Of a stretch of DNA of 64,000 nucleotides, positions 51,711 to 60,809 are shown in pieces. The position numbers were made by a program, and so were the translations under genes. Numbering within the stretch: the first letter of the stretch is position 1; every line of letters starts with the position of its first letter. The notes beneath the pieces were generated by a model. It saw only the letters and a program-made list of their open reading frames with translations. It did not search any database and was not told the DNA's origin. Source of the DNA: DATLSM01 sp963722965. GTDB taxonomy: Bacteria > Actinomycetota > Thermoleophilia > Solirubrobacterales > 70-9. The stretch is from NCBI GenBank assembly GCA_963722965.1, contig CAVROX010000005.1, positions 62,001 to 126,000 on the forward strand, written 5' to 3'.

Positions 51711-53137
51711 TGGCCTGCCCGGCCGGTCTTGGGGAAGGCAAGGACCTCTCCGCCGCCCTTCGCCACTCCAGGAGTGTGGTCTTCAGCCTGATTTCGCCCC
51801 CCTTCGCGGGCCTCCACGCCCGCCGTAGGCGAGTCGGCCTCAGTCCGGGGTGCTTCGCCGATCAAAGCGGCGTATAGCTCGACCTGCTCCTCGATCACCT
51901 TGCCGATCCGGCGGACACCCTCGCGGATCTGTCCGTCGTCGACGCCGGAGAAGTTGAGGCGCATCGAGTTGTGACCGCGGCCGTCGACGTAGGCGGCCTG
52001 GCCGGGCACGAAGGCGACGTCCTCGCCGAGTGCCTTCGCCAGCAAGTCCCCGGTGTCGATGTACTCGGGAAGGGTCGCCCAGATGAAGAGGCCGCCCTCG
52101 GGTTGGGTCCATGTCGCCTGCGCCGGGAAGTGCTCCTGCAGCGCCGCGAGCATAGTGTCGCGGCGCCCACGGTAGATCCCGACCAGGTCCTCGATGTATT
52201 GCCGCCAACGCCCTTCGGCGAAGTACTCGCGCACGAAGTACTGGGTCAGGGTAGAGGTGCACAGGTCCGATGCCTGCTTGCCGAGCACGATCTTCTCCAT
52301 CACAGGCGGCGGCGCGACCGCCCATCCGAGGCGGATGCCCGGCGAGAGAATCTTCGAGAACGTCCCCACATAGAGGACGTAGTCGCCGCCGTCAAGCTGG
52401 TACAGCGGCGAGGATGGTTCGCCGCCATAGCGCAGCAGACCGTAGGGGTTGTCCTCGACGACCAGCAGCTCGTGCAGCTGCGCGAGCTCGACCAGCCGCA
52501 GCCGCCGCCGCAGTGACATCGTGACGCCGGATGGGTTCTGAAAGCTCGGCACCGAGTAGACGAATTTGGGGCGGCGCCCCTCATTTGCCAGCCGCTGCAG
52601 CTCCTCCTCCAGGGTATCGATCCGCATTCCCTCCTCGTCGCAGTCGATCTGGAGCACCTCTGCCTGGTAGCTGCAGAAGACCGGGACCGCCCCGGGGTAG
52701 GTAGGAGCCTCGCAGATCACCACATCACCGGGATCGATCAGCGTCTTGGCGATCAGATCGATCGCCTGCTGGGCGCCGGTGGTGACGATCACGTCCTCGG
52801 GGTCAGGCAGCATCCCCTCGGCGCCCATCACCGCCAGGATGCAGTCCTTGGTCTCCTCGAAGCCCTCGGTCGGTCCGTACTGCAGAGCCTGCGCCGCCGA
52901 CTCTTGGGCGATCCGGGTCATCTGCGCGGCGAAGCTCTGCGGCGGGAAGGTCGAGGTATCCGGCAGGCCTCCGGCAAGCGAGATCACCTCCGGCCTGGCG
53001 GTAACCGCCATCAAGTCTCGCATCGCCGATGAGCGCATTACCGAGGTGCGCTCGGCAAACAGCCCGGCGTAGCGCTCGAGGTCCCGCGTGCGGGTGTGGG
53101 CTCGGCGCCGTTGCGGCGGTCGGGGCGGCTCGCGCAT
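51707..53137 (-). CDS. PLP-dependent aminotransferase (class I, 2-aminoadipate/LysN-like)
   Basis: 476 residues from ATG 53137. Fold-type I aminotransferase without the HTH of MocR regulators: VISLAGGLPDTSTFPPQSFA, LQYGPTEGFEETKDCILAVM, VTTGAQQAIDLIAKTLIDPG, PSFQNPSGVTMSLRRRLRLV, VVEDNPYGLLRYGGEPSSPL, and the PLP Lys in YVGTFSKILSPGIRLGWAVA. Close relatives handle 2-aminoadipate, aromatic or branched amino acids. The last about 50 residues are low in structure and not family-like. Coupled to the downstream ligase-like gene, which hints at amino-acid supply for it, unproven. Confidence 0.87.
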   Translation of the reverse strand: MREPPRPPQRRRAHTRTRDLERYAGLFAERTSVMRSSAMRDLMAVTARPEVISLAGGLPDTSTFPPQSFAAQMTRIAQESAAQALQYGPTEGFEETKDCILAVMGAEGMLPDPEDVIVTTGAQQAIDLIAKTLIDPGDVVICEAPTYPGAVPVFCSYQAEVLQIDCDEEGMRIDTLEEELQRLANEGRRPKFVYSVPSFQNPSGVTMSLRRRLRLVELAQLHELLVVEDNPYGLLRYGGEPSSPLYQLDGGDYVLYVGTFSKILSPGIRLGWAVAPPPVMEKIVLGKQASDLCTSTLTQYFVREYFAEGRWRQYIEDLVGIYRGRRDTMLAALQEHFPAQATWTQPEGGLFIWATLPEYIDTGDLLAKALGEDVAFVPGQAAYVDGRGHNSMRLNFSGVDDGQIREGVRRIGKVIEEQVELYAALIGEAPRTEADSPTAGVEAREGGRNQAEDHTPGVAKGGGEVLAFPKTGRAGQ

Positions 53138-53191
53138 CCCCTCAGTGTGGCGAATCCACGCGAACGCGGGAGGAGTTAGGTTTTCCGAACG

Positions 53192-53626
53192 GTGAGCGTC
53201 ATCTCCGGCATCAGCCTCGAGCTCGGCATCGGCATCGCGATCGGGATGCTCGCTGGGACAACCGGAACCCATGGATCAGCGCGCGGGAGGATGACCTTGC
53301 TCGCGGGGCTAATCGGCCTGGTCATCGGCTTCCTGCTCGCGGGAACGGCCAACCTCAGCGGTCCGGTGGGGGCGCTGCTCTGCCTTGGCGGCGCGGTATT
53401 CGGCTGCATCGTCGTCAGCGACGTGGTCGGCTCGGCGGGAAAGCGCAAGGGTGGGGGCGGGGGCGCGCTCGGCTTCCTCGTTTCGCTCATCGCCCTCGTC
53501 ATCGTCGCGGTAGCAGTCCTTTTGCCGCTCGCCTCGCTGCTGGCGCTCGCCGCATTGGTCTGGCTGGCGATCTCCCGCCGGCGCCGCGCCCGCCGCAAAC
53601 ACGCGGGACTGCGCGTGCTGCGGTAG
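53192..53626 (+). CDS. Small membrane protein of unknown function
   Basis: 144 residues with four hydrophobic stretches: LGIGIAIGMLAGTTGT, LLAGLIGLVIGFLLAGTANL, VGALLCLGGAVFGCIVVSDV and LGFLVSLIALVIVAVAVLLP plus SLLALAALVWLAI. A Gly/Lys run (KRKGGGGG) links them and the end is strongly basic (SRRRRARRKHAG). Codon bias fits a real gene. GTG start 54 bases after the divergent aminotransferase start. Nothing identifies its role; it may be co-transcribed with the phosphodiesterase that follows by 30 bases. Confidence 0.6.
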   Translation: MSVISGISLELGIGIAIGMLAGTTGTHGSARGRMTLLAGLIGLVIGFLLAGTANLSGPVGALLCLGGAVFGCIVVSDVVGSAGKRKGGGGGALGFLVSLIALVIVAVAVLLPLASLLALAALVWLAISRRRRARRKHAGLRVLR

Positions 53627-53656
53627 TCGCCCCGGCGTCGAGCATCATTGGAGGAA

Positions 53657-55189
53657 ATGCAGCTAGCGAAGAAGCTCGTCCTCGCCTACGTCGACTCGCT
53701 GCGCACCGACATGCTGCAACGAGCCATCGCCGAGGACCGGGCACCGACTTTCGCGGCGCTTCTGCAGCGCGGCGTCCTCGTCCCCGATTGTGTGTCCAGC
53801 TTCCCGTCGGTGACCCCGGTCGCCTGTGCGGAGATGGTCACCGGGGTGGGAGCCGACAGCCATTGGATCAGCGGCATGAACTGGTACCACCGGCTGGAGC
53901 GCCGCTACGTCGAGTACGGCTCCTCGCTTGAGGCAAGCCGCGCCTTCGGGATCTTCCGCACCCTCTATGACCTCGTCTACAACCTGAACCTCGCGCACCT
54001 CAATCCGGAGACGGCGACGCTCTTTGAGCGCCTCGACGACGCCGGCGCCCGCACCGCCTGCACGCCGTACCTGATCTACAGAGGGCGCCACCGCCACCAG
54101 GTTTCGCTCGACGGCCTGCTGCGCCGCGCCGTCGAGGCAACCCGACTCAAGTTCCGCCACCACACCTACGGCCCGGGCGAGCTCTTCTACGGCGACCTGT
54201 ACTCGAGCCGCGAGGTGCCCTGCAAGCCGTCCTCGATCCCGGGGAGCCGCGACGGTTATTCGGCCTGCTGCGCGGCGGAGCTGGTCAATAACGACCTCTT
54301 CGACTTCCTCCTTCTCTCACTCCCCGACAACGACAACTACTCCCACAGGCACGGGCCCGGGGCGAGTGTCGAGTCGATCGCCAAGGCCGACGGCTGTTTC
54401 AGGAAGCTGACCGACGCCGCCGGCGGCCTCGAAGCATTCCTCGACAACTACGCCCTGATCTTGGTCGCCGACCATGCCCAGACGCGCGTCCACCGGGGGC
54501 TGCCGCTGGCCGAGCTCCTGGACCGCGAATGGGCGGTCCTGCAGCCGTCTGAGGACCGACCCGAGCGGGCGCAGCTCGCGGTCAGCCCGAGCGGTCGCGC
54601 GGCCCACGTCTACCTGCTCCCCAGCGATGGGAGGCGAGCCGATGCCCGAGCGGTCGCTCGGGCCCTGACTGAGATCGAGGGCATCGACTTGGTCTGCCGC
54701 CTAGAGGGGCCCGACGGAGAGCCGCTGGACCGCGCTGACCCGGGGATGCCTGCGAGCGGTGGAGAGACGGCGGTAATCGAACGCGCTGGCGAGCGGCTCC
54801 GCTTTCAGCCGGGCGGTTCGGTCGCAGACCTTCGTGGCCGGGGCTGGGACATCGAGGGAGAGCTATCGGCGCTGGCGGCGCAGGTCGAGGACGGGCGGTT
54901 GCACAGCGACACCTACCCTGATCCCCTCGCCCGTGTCTGGTCGGCCCTAACTGCGCCCAACGCGGGCGACTTCATCCTTTCCCTCACGCCCGGTTTCGAG
55001 GCACTCGACTGGGGCGGTGTCAGCCATGCCGGCGGCGGAAGCCACGGCGCACTTCACGCCGGCGATTCGCTTGGACCGCTGCTCTTCGCCGGCTGCGGGC
55101 CCCGAACGGTGCGGGTGCGCGAGCAGTGGGCGCTGCGCGACGTCACCCCCGTCGTCCTCGAGCACTTCGGGATCGGGGAAGAGGAGTGA
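53657..55189 (+). CDS. Alkaline-phosphatase-superfamily phosphodiesterase (nucleotide pyrophosphatase type)
   Basis: 510 residues, cytosolic (no signal peptide). Metal and nucleophile motifs of the type I phosphodiesterase family: LVLAYVDSLRTDML, SSFPSVTPVACAEMVTGV (Thr nucleophile), LLSLPDNDNYSHRHGPGASV, LILVADHAQTRVH and GGGSHGALHAGDSLGPL. It should hydrolyse phosphodiester or pyrophosphate bonds; substrate unknown, possibly a nucleotide- or lipid-linked product. ATG 53657 directly follows TTGGAGGAA. Its GTGA overlaps the next gene, so the pair is coupled to a GT-C type membrane enzyme. Confidence 0.85.
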   Translation: MQLAKKLVLAYVDSLRTDMLQRAIAEDRAPTFAALLQRGVLVPDCVSSFPSVTPVACAEMVTGVGADSHWISGMNWYHRLERRYVEYGSSLEASRAFGIFRTLYDLVYNLNLAHLNPETATLFERLDDAGARTACTPYLIYRGRHRHQVSLDGLLRRAVEATRLKFRHHTYGPGELFYGDLYSSREVPCKPSSIPGSRDGYSACCAAELVNNDLFDFLLLSLPDNDNYSHRHGPGASVESIAKADGCFRKLTDAAGGLEAFLDNYALILVADHAQTRVHRGLPLAELLDREWAVLQPSEDRPERAQLAVSPSGRAAHVYLLPSDGRRADARAVARALTEIEGIDLVCRLEGPDGEPLDRADPGMPASGGETAVIERAGERLRFQPGGSVADLRGRGWDIEGELSALAAQVEDGRLHSDTYPDPLARVWSALTAPNAGDFILSLTPGFEALDWGGVSHAGGGSHGALHAGDSLGPLLFAGCGPRTVRVREQWALRDVTPVVLEHFGIGEEE

Positions 55190-56910
55190 AGCGCGCCGCA
55201 CTCTTGGTTCTGCTCGCGGCCGCGCTGCTTGGGCCGAGCACGGCAGCCGCAACGGCAATCAGCGCGAGCCAAGCGACGAGGATCGCCAACCGCGACCCGA
55301 AAGCGATCGAAGAGCGACGCAAGAACCCAGGCCTGACGTCGAGCCCGACGATGAACGACGGCAACTGGGAAGTCGGCTATTTCGCCGGGAGCAAGGAGGT
55401 TGCGCTGGTCGTCGTCGATCCCAGCACGGGGGCGGTCCGCGAAGCGTGGACCGGTTATCAGGTCGCCTGGAAGATGGCCCGAGGCTATCCCGGTGCATTC
55501 GGCCACAAGCTCGATGCCGTCTATGTCTTCATCCCGCTCTGCGCGCTCTTCCTGCTTGGGTTGGTGGACTGGCGGCGCCCCTGGCGGGTGGCCAACCTCG
55601 ACCTCTTCGTCCTGATCGGTTTCGGCGTATCGTTTGCCTTCTTTAACCAAGGTGAGATCGGGGTCTCCGTTCCCCTCCAGTACCCGCCACTCGTCTACCT
55701 TCTCGGTCGCGCCCTATGGATCGGTTTCGGTGGCCGCGGCGAGGGAATCCGGCCGGCCTGGCCGGCCACCTGGTTGCTGATCGGCTCCCTCTTTCTGATC
55801 GGCTTCCGGGTCGGGCTCAACCTCGCCGACTCCGGCGTAATCGACGTCGGCTACGCGGGTGTGGTCGGCGCCGATCGGATCGCCCACGGCGAGCCGATCT
55901 ACGACAATTTCCCCGAGAACATCTCCCAGGGGGACACCTACGGCCCGGTCAACTACCTCGCCTACGTGCCTTTCGAGCGGATCTGGCCCTGGTCGGGCAC
56001 CTGGAACGACCTCCCTTCCGCCCATGCCGCGGCCGTCGCCTTCGACCTCCTCACCTTCGGCTTTCTGATCCTCCTCGGCATCCGCATCCGTCCCGGCCCG
56101 GAGGGGCGAAAGCTCGCCGCCACCCTGGCCTTCGGTTGGGCCGCCTTCCCCTTCACCGCCTACGTGCTGGAGTCCAACTCCAACGACTCTTTGGTGGCGA
56201 TGTTGCTGGTCGCAACCCTGCTTGTGCTGGCGAGGCCGATGGCAAGAGGCGCGATGACGGCTCTGGCGACCTTGACCAAGTTTGCCCCAGTGATATTGGC
56301 ACCGATGCTGCTGACCTACAGGGGTAGTGTCCCGGGCAATGCAAAAGCGACCGCGGGGAGTGCGAGGGAGGCGCTCACACTCAACCCCCCCATCTCCCCG
56401 ATGGGCCCCGCTCGGCGCCGGAGGTGGAGGGGCGTGGGCGGGCGCTTTGGGGGGCCAGTCTCGTTCACGCTGGGATTTCTGGCGGTCTCGGTGTTGGTAC
56501 TCCTTTGGCCGGCTATCGAACCCGGCCTACACACTTTCTATGAACGAACCATTGCCTACCAGGCGGGCCGCAACTCTCCCTTCAGCATCTGGGGTCAGCT
56601 ACCGAGCCTGGAACCCCTCCGCATAGCTTTCCTGGTTGCCACAGCGGTGCTGGCTGTTTTCCTAGCGGTTCGACCCCGCAACAAGACCCTGATCCAGGTA
56701 GCCGCCCTTGGAGCGGCGCTTCTGATAGCGCTCCAAATCACGATGCACCACTGGTTCTACCTCTACATAGTCTGGTTTTACCCCCTGCTCCTGTTGGCGC
56801 TGACGGGGATCGACGGTGACCTTTCTCGGAGCGCTCAGCGACAGCCCGAAGCGGCTTCTGCCGCGCAGGGTCAGCGCCCAAGGACCGCCGCGGGTTCCGT
56901 TGGGGTGTAA
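55186..56910 (+). CDS. GT-C type membrane glycosyltransferase (DUF2029-like)
   Basis: 574 residues. N-terminal signal-like helix, an external PepSY-like part (VGYFAGSKEVALVVVDPSTG, AWTGYQVAWKMARGYPG), then about ten membrane helices. The DUF2029-like pattern is DVGYAGVVGADRIAHGEPIY, NFPENISQGDTYGPVNYLAY, GSWAAFPFTAYVLESNSND-like block and LTKFAPVILAPMLL. Members are polyprenyl-phosphate-mannose transferases. A Ala/Arg-rich loop of about 45 residues (near 56330-56455) interrupts the helices and is unlike its surroundings. GTG start overlaps the phosphodiesterase stop. Confidence 0.8.
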   Translation: MKRAALLVLLAAALLGPSTAAATAISASQATRIANRDPKAIEERRKNPGLTSSPTMNDGNWEVGYFAGSKEVALVVVDPSTGAVREAWTGYQVAWKMARGYPGAFGHKLDAVYVFIPLCALFLLGLVDWRRPWRVANLDLFVLIGFGVSFAFFNQGEIGVSVPLQYPPLVYLLGRALWIGFGGRGEGIRPAWPATWLLIGSLFLIGFRVGLNLADSGVIDVGYAGVVGADRIAHGEPIYDNFPENISQGDTYGPVNYLAYVPFERIWPWSGTWNDLPSAHAAAVAFDLLTFGFLILLGIRIRPGPEGRKLAATLAFGWAAFPFTAYVLESNSNDSLVAMLLVATLLVLARPMARGAMTALATLTKFAPVILAPMLLTYRGSVPGNAKATAGSAREALTLNPPISPMGPARRRRWRGVGGRFGGPVSFTLGFLAVSVLVLLWPAIEPGLHTFYERTIAYQAGRNSPFSIWGQLPSLEPLRIAFLVATAVLAVFLAVRPRNKTLIQVAALGAALLIALQITMHHWFYLYIVWFYPLLLLALTGIDGDLSRSAQRQPEAASAAQGQRPRTAAGSVGV

Positions 56911-56922
56911 GGGGTCTGCTCG

Positions 56923-57696
56923 CTATCGATCAGCCGGGACCAACACCTGCTCGATCGAGTCAGCCAGCCCAGCGTCGTTTACCGCGACCACCGCACCCAT
57001 GACCCAAACGTCCTCACTGGCAGTTTCAAACCGCACCGGCATCTGGGTGATCAGGCGCTCGAGCGCCTGCTCTGACTTGACCCCGAGTACTCCGGCGCGC
57101 GAACCCGTCATGCCGACGTCGGAGATGAACGCGGTTCCCCCGGGCAGCACCCGGGCGTCCGCGGTTGGAACGTGGGTGTGCGTGCCGAGCACAGCCGCGA
57201 CCCGACCGTCAAGGTGCCAGCCCATCGCCACCTTCTCACTGGTCATCTCGGCGTGAAAGTCGACGATGACGCAGTCGGCCTCAATCCGCTCGAGGATGCT
57301 GTCCACCTCGTGGAAGGGGGAGCGGGCTACCTTCAACCCCTCCGCACCGCTCAGGTTGATCACCCCGACCCGCCTGCCCACCAGCTCGACCACGGTGTGC
57401 CCGCGGCCGGGGTTGGCGTGGGGGTAATTCGCGGGCCGAAGCATCCGTTCCTCGCGATCCAGGAAGTCGTAGGCATCGCGGTGACGGTAGACATGATTGC
57501 CGCTGGTGATCACATCCGCGCCATCGGCAAACAGCTCGCCCGCCGTCTTTTCGGTGATCCCGATCCCGCCGGCCGAGTTCTCGCCGTTTACGATCGTGAG
57601 ATCGGGTGCATAGCGCTCGCGCAGGGCTGGCATCACCTCGCGCAGGCCCCGCCGCCCGGGGCCGCCGACCACATCGCCAATGAACAGCACCCGCAT
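56923..57696 (-). CDS. YmdB-type metallophosphoesterase
   Basis: 257 residues. Family TIGR00282/YmdB: RVLFIGDVVGGPGRRGLREV, IVNGENSAGGIGITEKTAGE, VITSGNHVYRHRDAYDFLDR, VIVDFHAEMTSEKVAMGWHL and GTHTHVPTADARVLPGGTAF carry the metal-binding Asp, Asn, Glu and His residues. Hydrolyses 2',3'-cyclic nucleotides in B. subtilis. Start ATG 57696. It converges with the GT-C gene and stands 24 bases from the ABC permease stop on the same strand. Confidence 0.92.
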   Translation of the reverse strand: MRVLFIGDVVGGPGRRGLREVMPALRERYAPDLTIVNGENSAGGIGITEKTAGELFADGADVITSGNHVYRHRDAYDFLDREERMLRPANYPHANPGRGHTVVELVGRRVGVINLSGAEGLKVARSPFHEVDSILERIEADCVIVDFHAEMTSEKVAMGWHLDGRVAAVLGTHTHVPTADARVLPGGTAFISDVGMTGSRAGVLGVKSEQALERLITQMPVRFETASEDVWVMGAVVAVNDAGLADSIEQVLVPADR

Positions 57697-57720
57697 GGCC
57701 GCAGCCTAGACGCCGAGGCC

Positions 57721-59073
57721 TCAGACCGAGGCGAAGCGACGCAACGCGAGCCGAGCGATCAGGGCGTAGGCGCCGATTAGAGCAATCAGGTGCAGCAAGG
57801 GCGCGGCGAGCCCTCCGCCGCTGGGATCGAGCGCCGCAGACATCGCTTCCAGCGCCGGCTTGAACGGAAACAGAGCCGTGAGCAAAGCGATCGCGTCATA
57901 CAGTCCCTGACCAACGACGCCGGTGGGGATCAGGGAGAGGAAAGCGATCGGCAGGGTGATCATGAAGGCGAGCAGGGAGACGGCGCGAACCTCGCGCGCA
58001 GCGGCGCCGAGCGCCGCGCCGGCGGCGGCCAATGCCCCGCCGCCGGCGAGGATCGCTACCAGCCAGAGGCCAAAGCGGCCCCAATGCATGGGCACGAAGA
58101 TCGTCAGGCCGGCAAGCATCAGCAGAGTTACCCCCAGCCCGACGCCCATCCCGAGGGCGACCTTCTCGCCGACCAGGGCCGTCGGTGAGAGGAGTCCACG
58201 GGTGAGTCGGGGGAAGGCGTTCTCCTCGCGCTCTAGGGCGAGCGAGCCGGCGACCAGCAGCACGGTGACGAAGGTCAGGGTGAGGGTCGCGGCGACGGCG
58301 ATCGCGAAGTCTTCGAGCGGTGGAGTCGATGCGTTGACCGCTTTCTTGTTGACTTCAATCGGCTGTGCCAGTCGCTCGATCAGAGGTCCAGCGACGTTGA
58401 GGTTGTCGCGAGCCTGATTGGCGAAGGAGGTCACCTGAGCGAGCGAGTTGCGCAGGGGTCCGGCTGGGAGCGCCGGTCCCAGCGCCGTGAGGATTCGCGC
58501 GCTGGCACCGAGGCCGAGGATGGGGATACTTTGGCCGAGCACTTCGAGCTTGCCGCCGTCGATCAGCAGGTGGAGGTAGTGGCCGCCTTCGGTAGCGATC
58601 CGCCGCGCGATCGCCAGGTTCGCCTGGGCCAGCAGGGTGGAGATCCGTTCGTCGACCAGCTGAGCCTTGACCGGGTTGTCTTCGTTGACCAGGACTTCGA
58701 CCTCTGGCGCGCCGGGGGTGAGGGTCGAGAGCGAGTTGATCTGATCGACCAGATTGGCTGGGAGGATCAGCGCCGCCAGCACATCGCCGGAACGGACCTC
58801 CTCGGCTGCTTCGCTGCGATCTTTTGCGCGGACGCAGTCGACTCTGGCGCAGATCCGGTTGCCGACCCCCGCCGCCGGCAGCTGCTGGCCGCCGACGCTG
58901 ACCCGTGAACCGGCCGGGACTTCGTCAAGGAAGGCGACGCGCGGCTTTTCTGGGCCGCGGGAGATCGCGAAGCCGACCAAGATCGCGATCAAGACCGGGT
59001 AGGCGACCAACAGGACCGCCTGCAACGGTGAGCGCCGGAGGATCTGCAGGTCCTTTAGCAGCAGCCAGCCCAA
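57721..59073 (-). CDS. ABC-2 type transporter permease
   Basis: 450 residues from TTG 59073, 2 bases after the ATPase stop. One N-terminal helix (VLLVAYPVLIAILVGFAI), a long external loop (about 45-215), then five helices with TLTLTFVTVLLVAGSLALER, VALGMGVGLGVTLLMLAGLT and IALIGAYALIARLALRR. This matches ABC2_membrane_3 exporters. The substrate is unknown; the loop is helix-rich. Confidence 0.85.
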   Translation of the reverse strand: MGWLLLKDLQILRRSPLQAVLLVAYPVLIAILVGFAISRGPEKPRVAFLDEVPAGSRVSVGGQQLPAAGVGNRICARVDCVRAKDRSEAAEEVRSGDVLAALILPANLVDQINSLSTLTPGAPEVEVLVNEDNPVKAQLVDERISTLLAQANLAIARRIATEGGHYLHLLIDGGKLEVLGQSIPILGLGASARILTALGPALPAGPLRNSLAQVTSFANQARDNLNVAGPLIERLAQPIEVNKKAVNASTPPLEDFAIAVAATLTLTFVTVLLVAGSLALEREENAFPRLTRGLLSPTALVGEKVALGMGVGLGVTLLMLAGLTIFVPMHWGRFGLWLVAILAGGGALAAAGAALGAAAREVRAVSLLAFMITLPIAFLSLIPTGVVGQGLYDAIALLTALFPFKPALEAMSAALDPSGGGLAAPLLHLIALIGAYALIARLALRRFASV

Positions 59074-59075
59074 TT

Positions 59076-59804
59076 TCAGTGTCCCCGGTGATGAAGGTAG
59101 GCGACGAAGGCGGTCTCGAAGTCCTGGTCTGCGGCCTCGGGAGCCTCGCGGCGAACCACTTCGCGCAGGCCCTCCGCAGGCCCGTCGAAAAGTGCCTCAC
59201 CGTCGGCGAGGACGAGCATCCGTTTGCCGTAGCGCTCGGCCTCCTGGATGTCGTGGGTGGAGAAGATCACGGTCGTCCCCTTCCTGGCCAGGGTGGAGAC
59301 AAACTCCCAAAGCCGCGCCCGCTGTCGGGGATCGAGCCCGACACTCGGCTCGTCCAGCAACAACACCATCGGCCGGGACAACAGCCCGATCGCGATGTTG
59401 ATCCGCTGTTGGTTGCCACCCGAGAGCCGGGCGACAATCTCTCTCCGCCGCTCGCTGAGGCCGGCGAGCTCGAGCATTTCCTCGACCGAGGCTCGAGGGT
59501 CCTCGTGGCGCTCGAGCCGGGCGAACAGCAGCAGGTTCTCCTCCACCGTCAGCCGCCTGTACAGAGCGGCCTGCTGGGGTACCCACCCCACCTCTCCTCG
59601 GGAGAGATGAACCTCGCCCTCGTCGGGCCTTGCGATGCCGGCCAGGATCGAGAGCAGCGTCGTCTTGCCGGCGCCGTTCGGTCCGATCACCGCCAGCAGC
59701 TCGCCGCTCGCTGCCTCGAAACCGACCCCACGCAGCGCAGCGCGCTCGCCGTATCGCTTGACCAGCCCCCGCGCCTCCAGTGCTGCTTTGGTCCCCGCGG
59801 CCAT
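59076..59804 (-). CDS. ABC transporter ATP-binding protein
   Basis: 242 residues from ATG 59804; longer upstream reading enters the hemB leader. All ABC motifs intact: VIGPNGAGKTTLLSILAGIA, Q-loop VGWVPQQAALYRRLTVEENL, signature LSGGNQQRINIAIGLLSRPM, Walker B VLLLDEPSVGLDPRQRA and H-loop STHDIQEAERYG. Partner of the permease at 57721. It diverges from hemB over 33 bases. This second ABC-2 pair is intact, unlike the one at 2.4 kb. Confidence 0.93.
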   Translation of the reverse strand: MAAGTKAALEARGLVKRYGERAALRGVGFEAASGELLAVIGPNGAGKTTLLSILAGIARPDEGEVHLSRGEVGWVPQQAALYRRLTVEENLLLFARLERHEDPRASVEEMLELAGLSERRREIVARLSGGNQQRINIAIGLLSRPMVLLLDEPSVGLDPRQRARLWEFVSTLARKGTTVIFSTHDIQEAERYGKRMLVLADGEALFDGPAEGLREVVRREAPEAADQDFETAFVAYLHHRGH

Positions 59805-59837
59805 CGCCGGAACGCTACCCGGCCTAGAATCGGCCGA

Positions 59838-60809
59838 GTGCCCTTTCCGGCTACACGCATGCGCCGGTTGCGTCGCAATGAGGCCCTGCGCGGGCTCGTG
59901 CGCGAGACGACGCTCTCTCCCTCCCACCTAATCCAGCCCGCATTCGTCGTCGCGGCCGAGGGTCTGCGCGGAGAGATCCCCTCGATGCCGGGTATCGAGC
60001 GCTTCTCCATTTCCGGTCTGATCGCCGAGGCGGCCGATCTCGCCGCCGCCGGAGTTGGCGCGATCCTCCTCTTTGGGGTGCCCTCGGCCAAGGACGAGTC
60101 CGGGTCGGGCGCCTATGACGATGAGGGCATCGTCCAGATGGCGATCCGTGCCCTCAAGGAGGCCCACCCCGGGCTTGTCGTGATCACCGACGTCTGCCTC
60201 TGCGAGTACACCTCCCACGGTCACTGTGGCTTCGTTCGCGAGGGCGAAGTCGATAACGACATCACCGTCGAGCTGCTCGCCAAGACCGCCATCTCCCACG
60301 TAGAGGCCGGTGCTGATGCGGTGGCGCCGAGCGACATGATGGACGGCCGGATCGGCTCAATCCGCTTCCAGCTTGACGAGGAGGGCCACGCGGGGGTTCC
60401 GATCGTTGCCTACAGCGCGAAGTACGCCTCGGCCCTCTATGGCCCGTTTCGCGAGGCCGCGGGCTCGACTCCGGAGTTCGGCGACCGGCGCGGCTACCAG
60501 TTGGATCCTGCCAACGCCGCGGAGGCCGTCCGCGAGGCCCAGCTGGACCTCGAGGAGGGCGCCGACATGCTGATGGTCAAGCCCGCCACCCCCTATCTCG
60601 ACATCGTCTGTCGCGTCAAGCAGCAGACCGGCGCCCCACTCGCTGCCTACCACGTCTCCGGCGAGTACTCGATGCTGAAGGCCGCGGCCGAACGCGGCTG
60701 GATCGATGAGCGAGCGGCGGTGTTGGAGACCCTAACCTCGATCCGCCGGGCGGGTGCCGACGCGATCGTCACCTACTACGCGAAGGAGGCAGCGGCATGG
60801 CTTCAGTGA
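59838..60809 (+). CDS. hemB: Porphobilinogen synthase (delta-aminolevulinate dehydratase)
   Basis: 323 residues from GTG 59838 (VPFPATRMRRLRRNEALRGL), the usual family beginning. Joins two ALA to porphobilinogen. Zinc cysteines Cys120, Cys122 and Cys130 (DVCLCEYTSHGHCG) mark the zinc type; Schiff-base lysines Lys195 (VAYSAKYAS) and Lys248 (MLMVKPATPY). It overlaps the siroheme-decarboxylase gene by 13 bases. Confidence 0.96.
   Translation: MPFPATRMRRLRRNEALRGLVRETTLSPSHLIQPAFVVAAEGLRGEIPSMPGIERFSISGLIAEAADLAAAGVGAILLFGVPSAKDESGSGAYDDEGIVQMAIRALKEAHPGLVVITDVCLCEYTSHGHCGFVREGEVDNDITVELLAKTAISHVEAGADAVAPSDMMDGRIGSIRFQLDEEGHAGVPIVAYSAKYASALYGPFREAAGSTPEFGDRRGYQLDPANAAEAVREAQLDLEEGADMLMVKPATPYLDIVCRVKQQTGAPLAAYHVSGEYSMLKAAAERGWIDERAAVLETLTSIRRAGADAIVTYYAKEAAAWLQ

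Noticed and set aside
58905..59837. Upstream extension of hemB
   Set aside because: Runs antisense to the intact ABC ATPase gene; the family N-terminus begins at GTG 59838.
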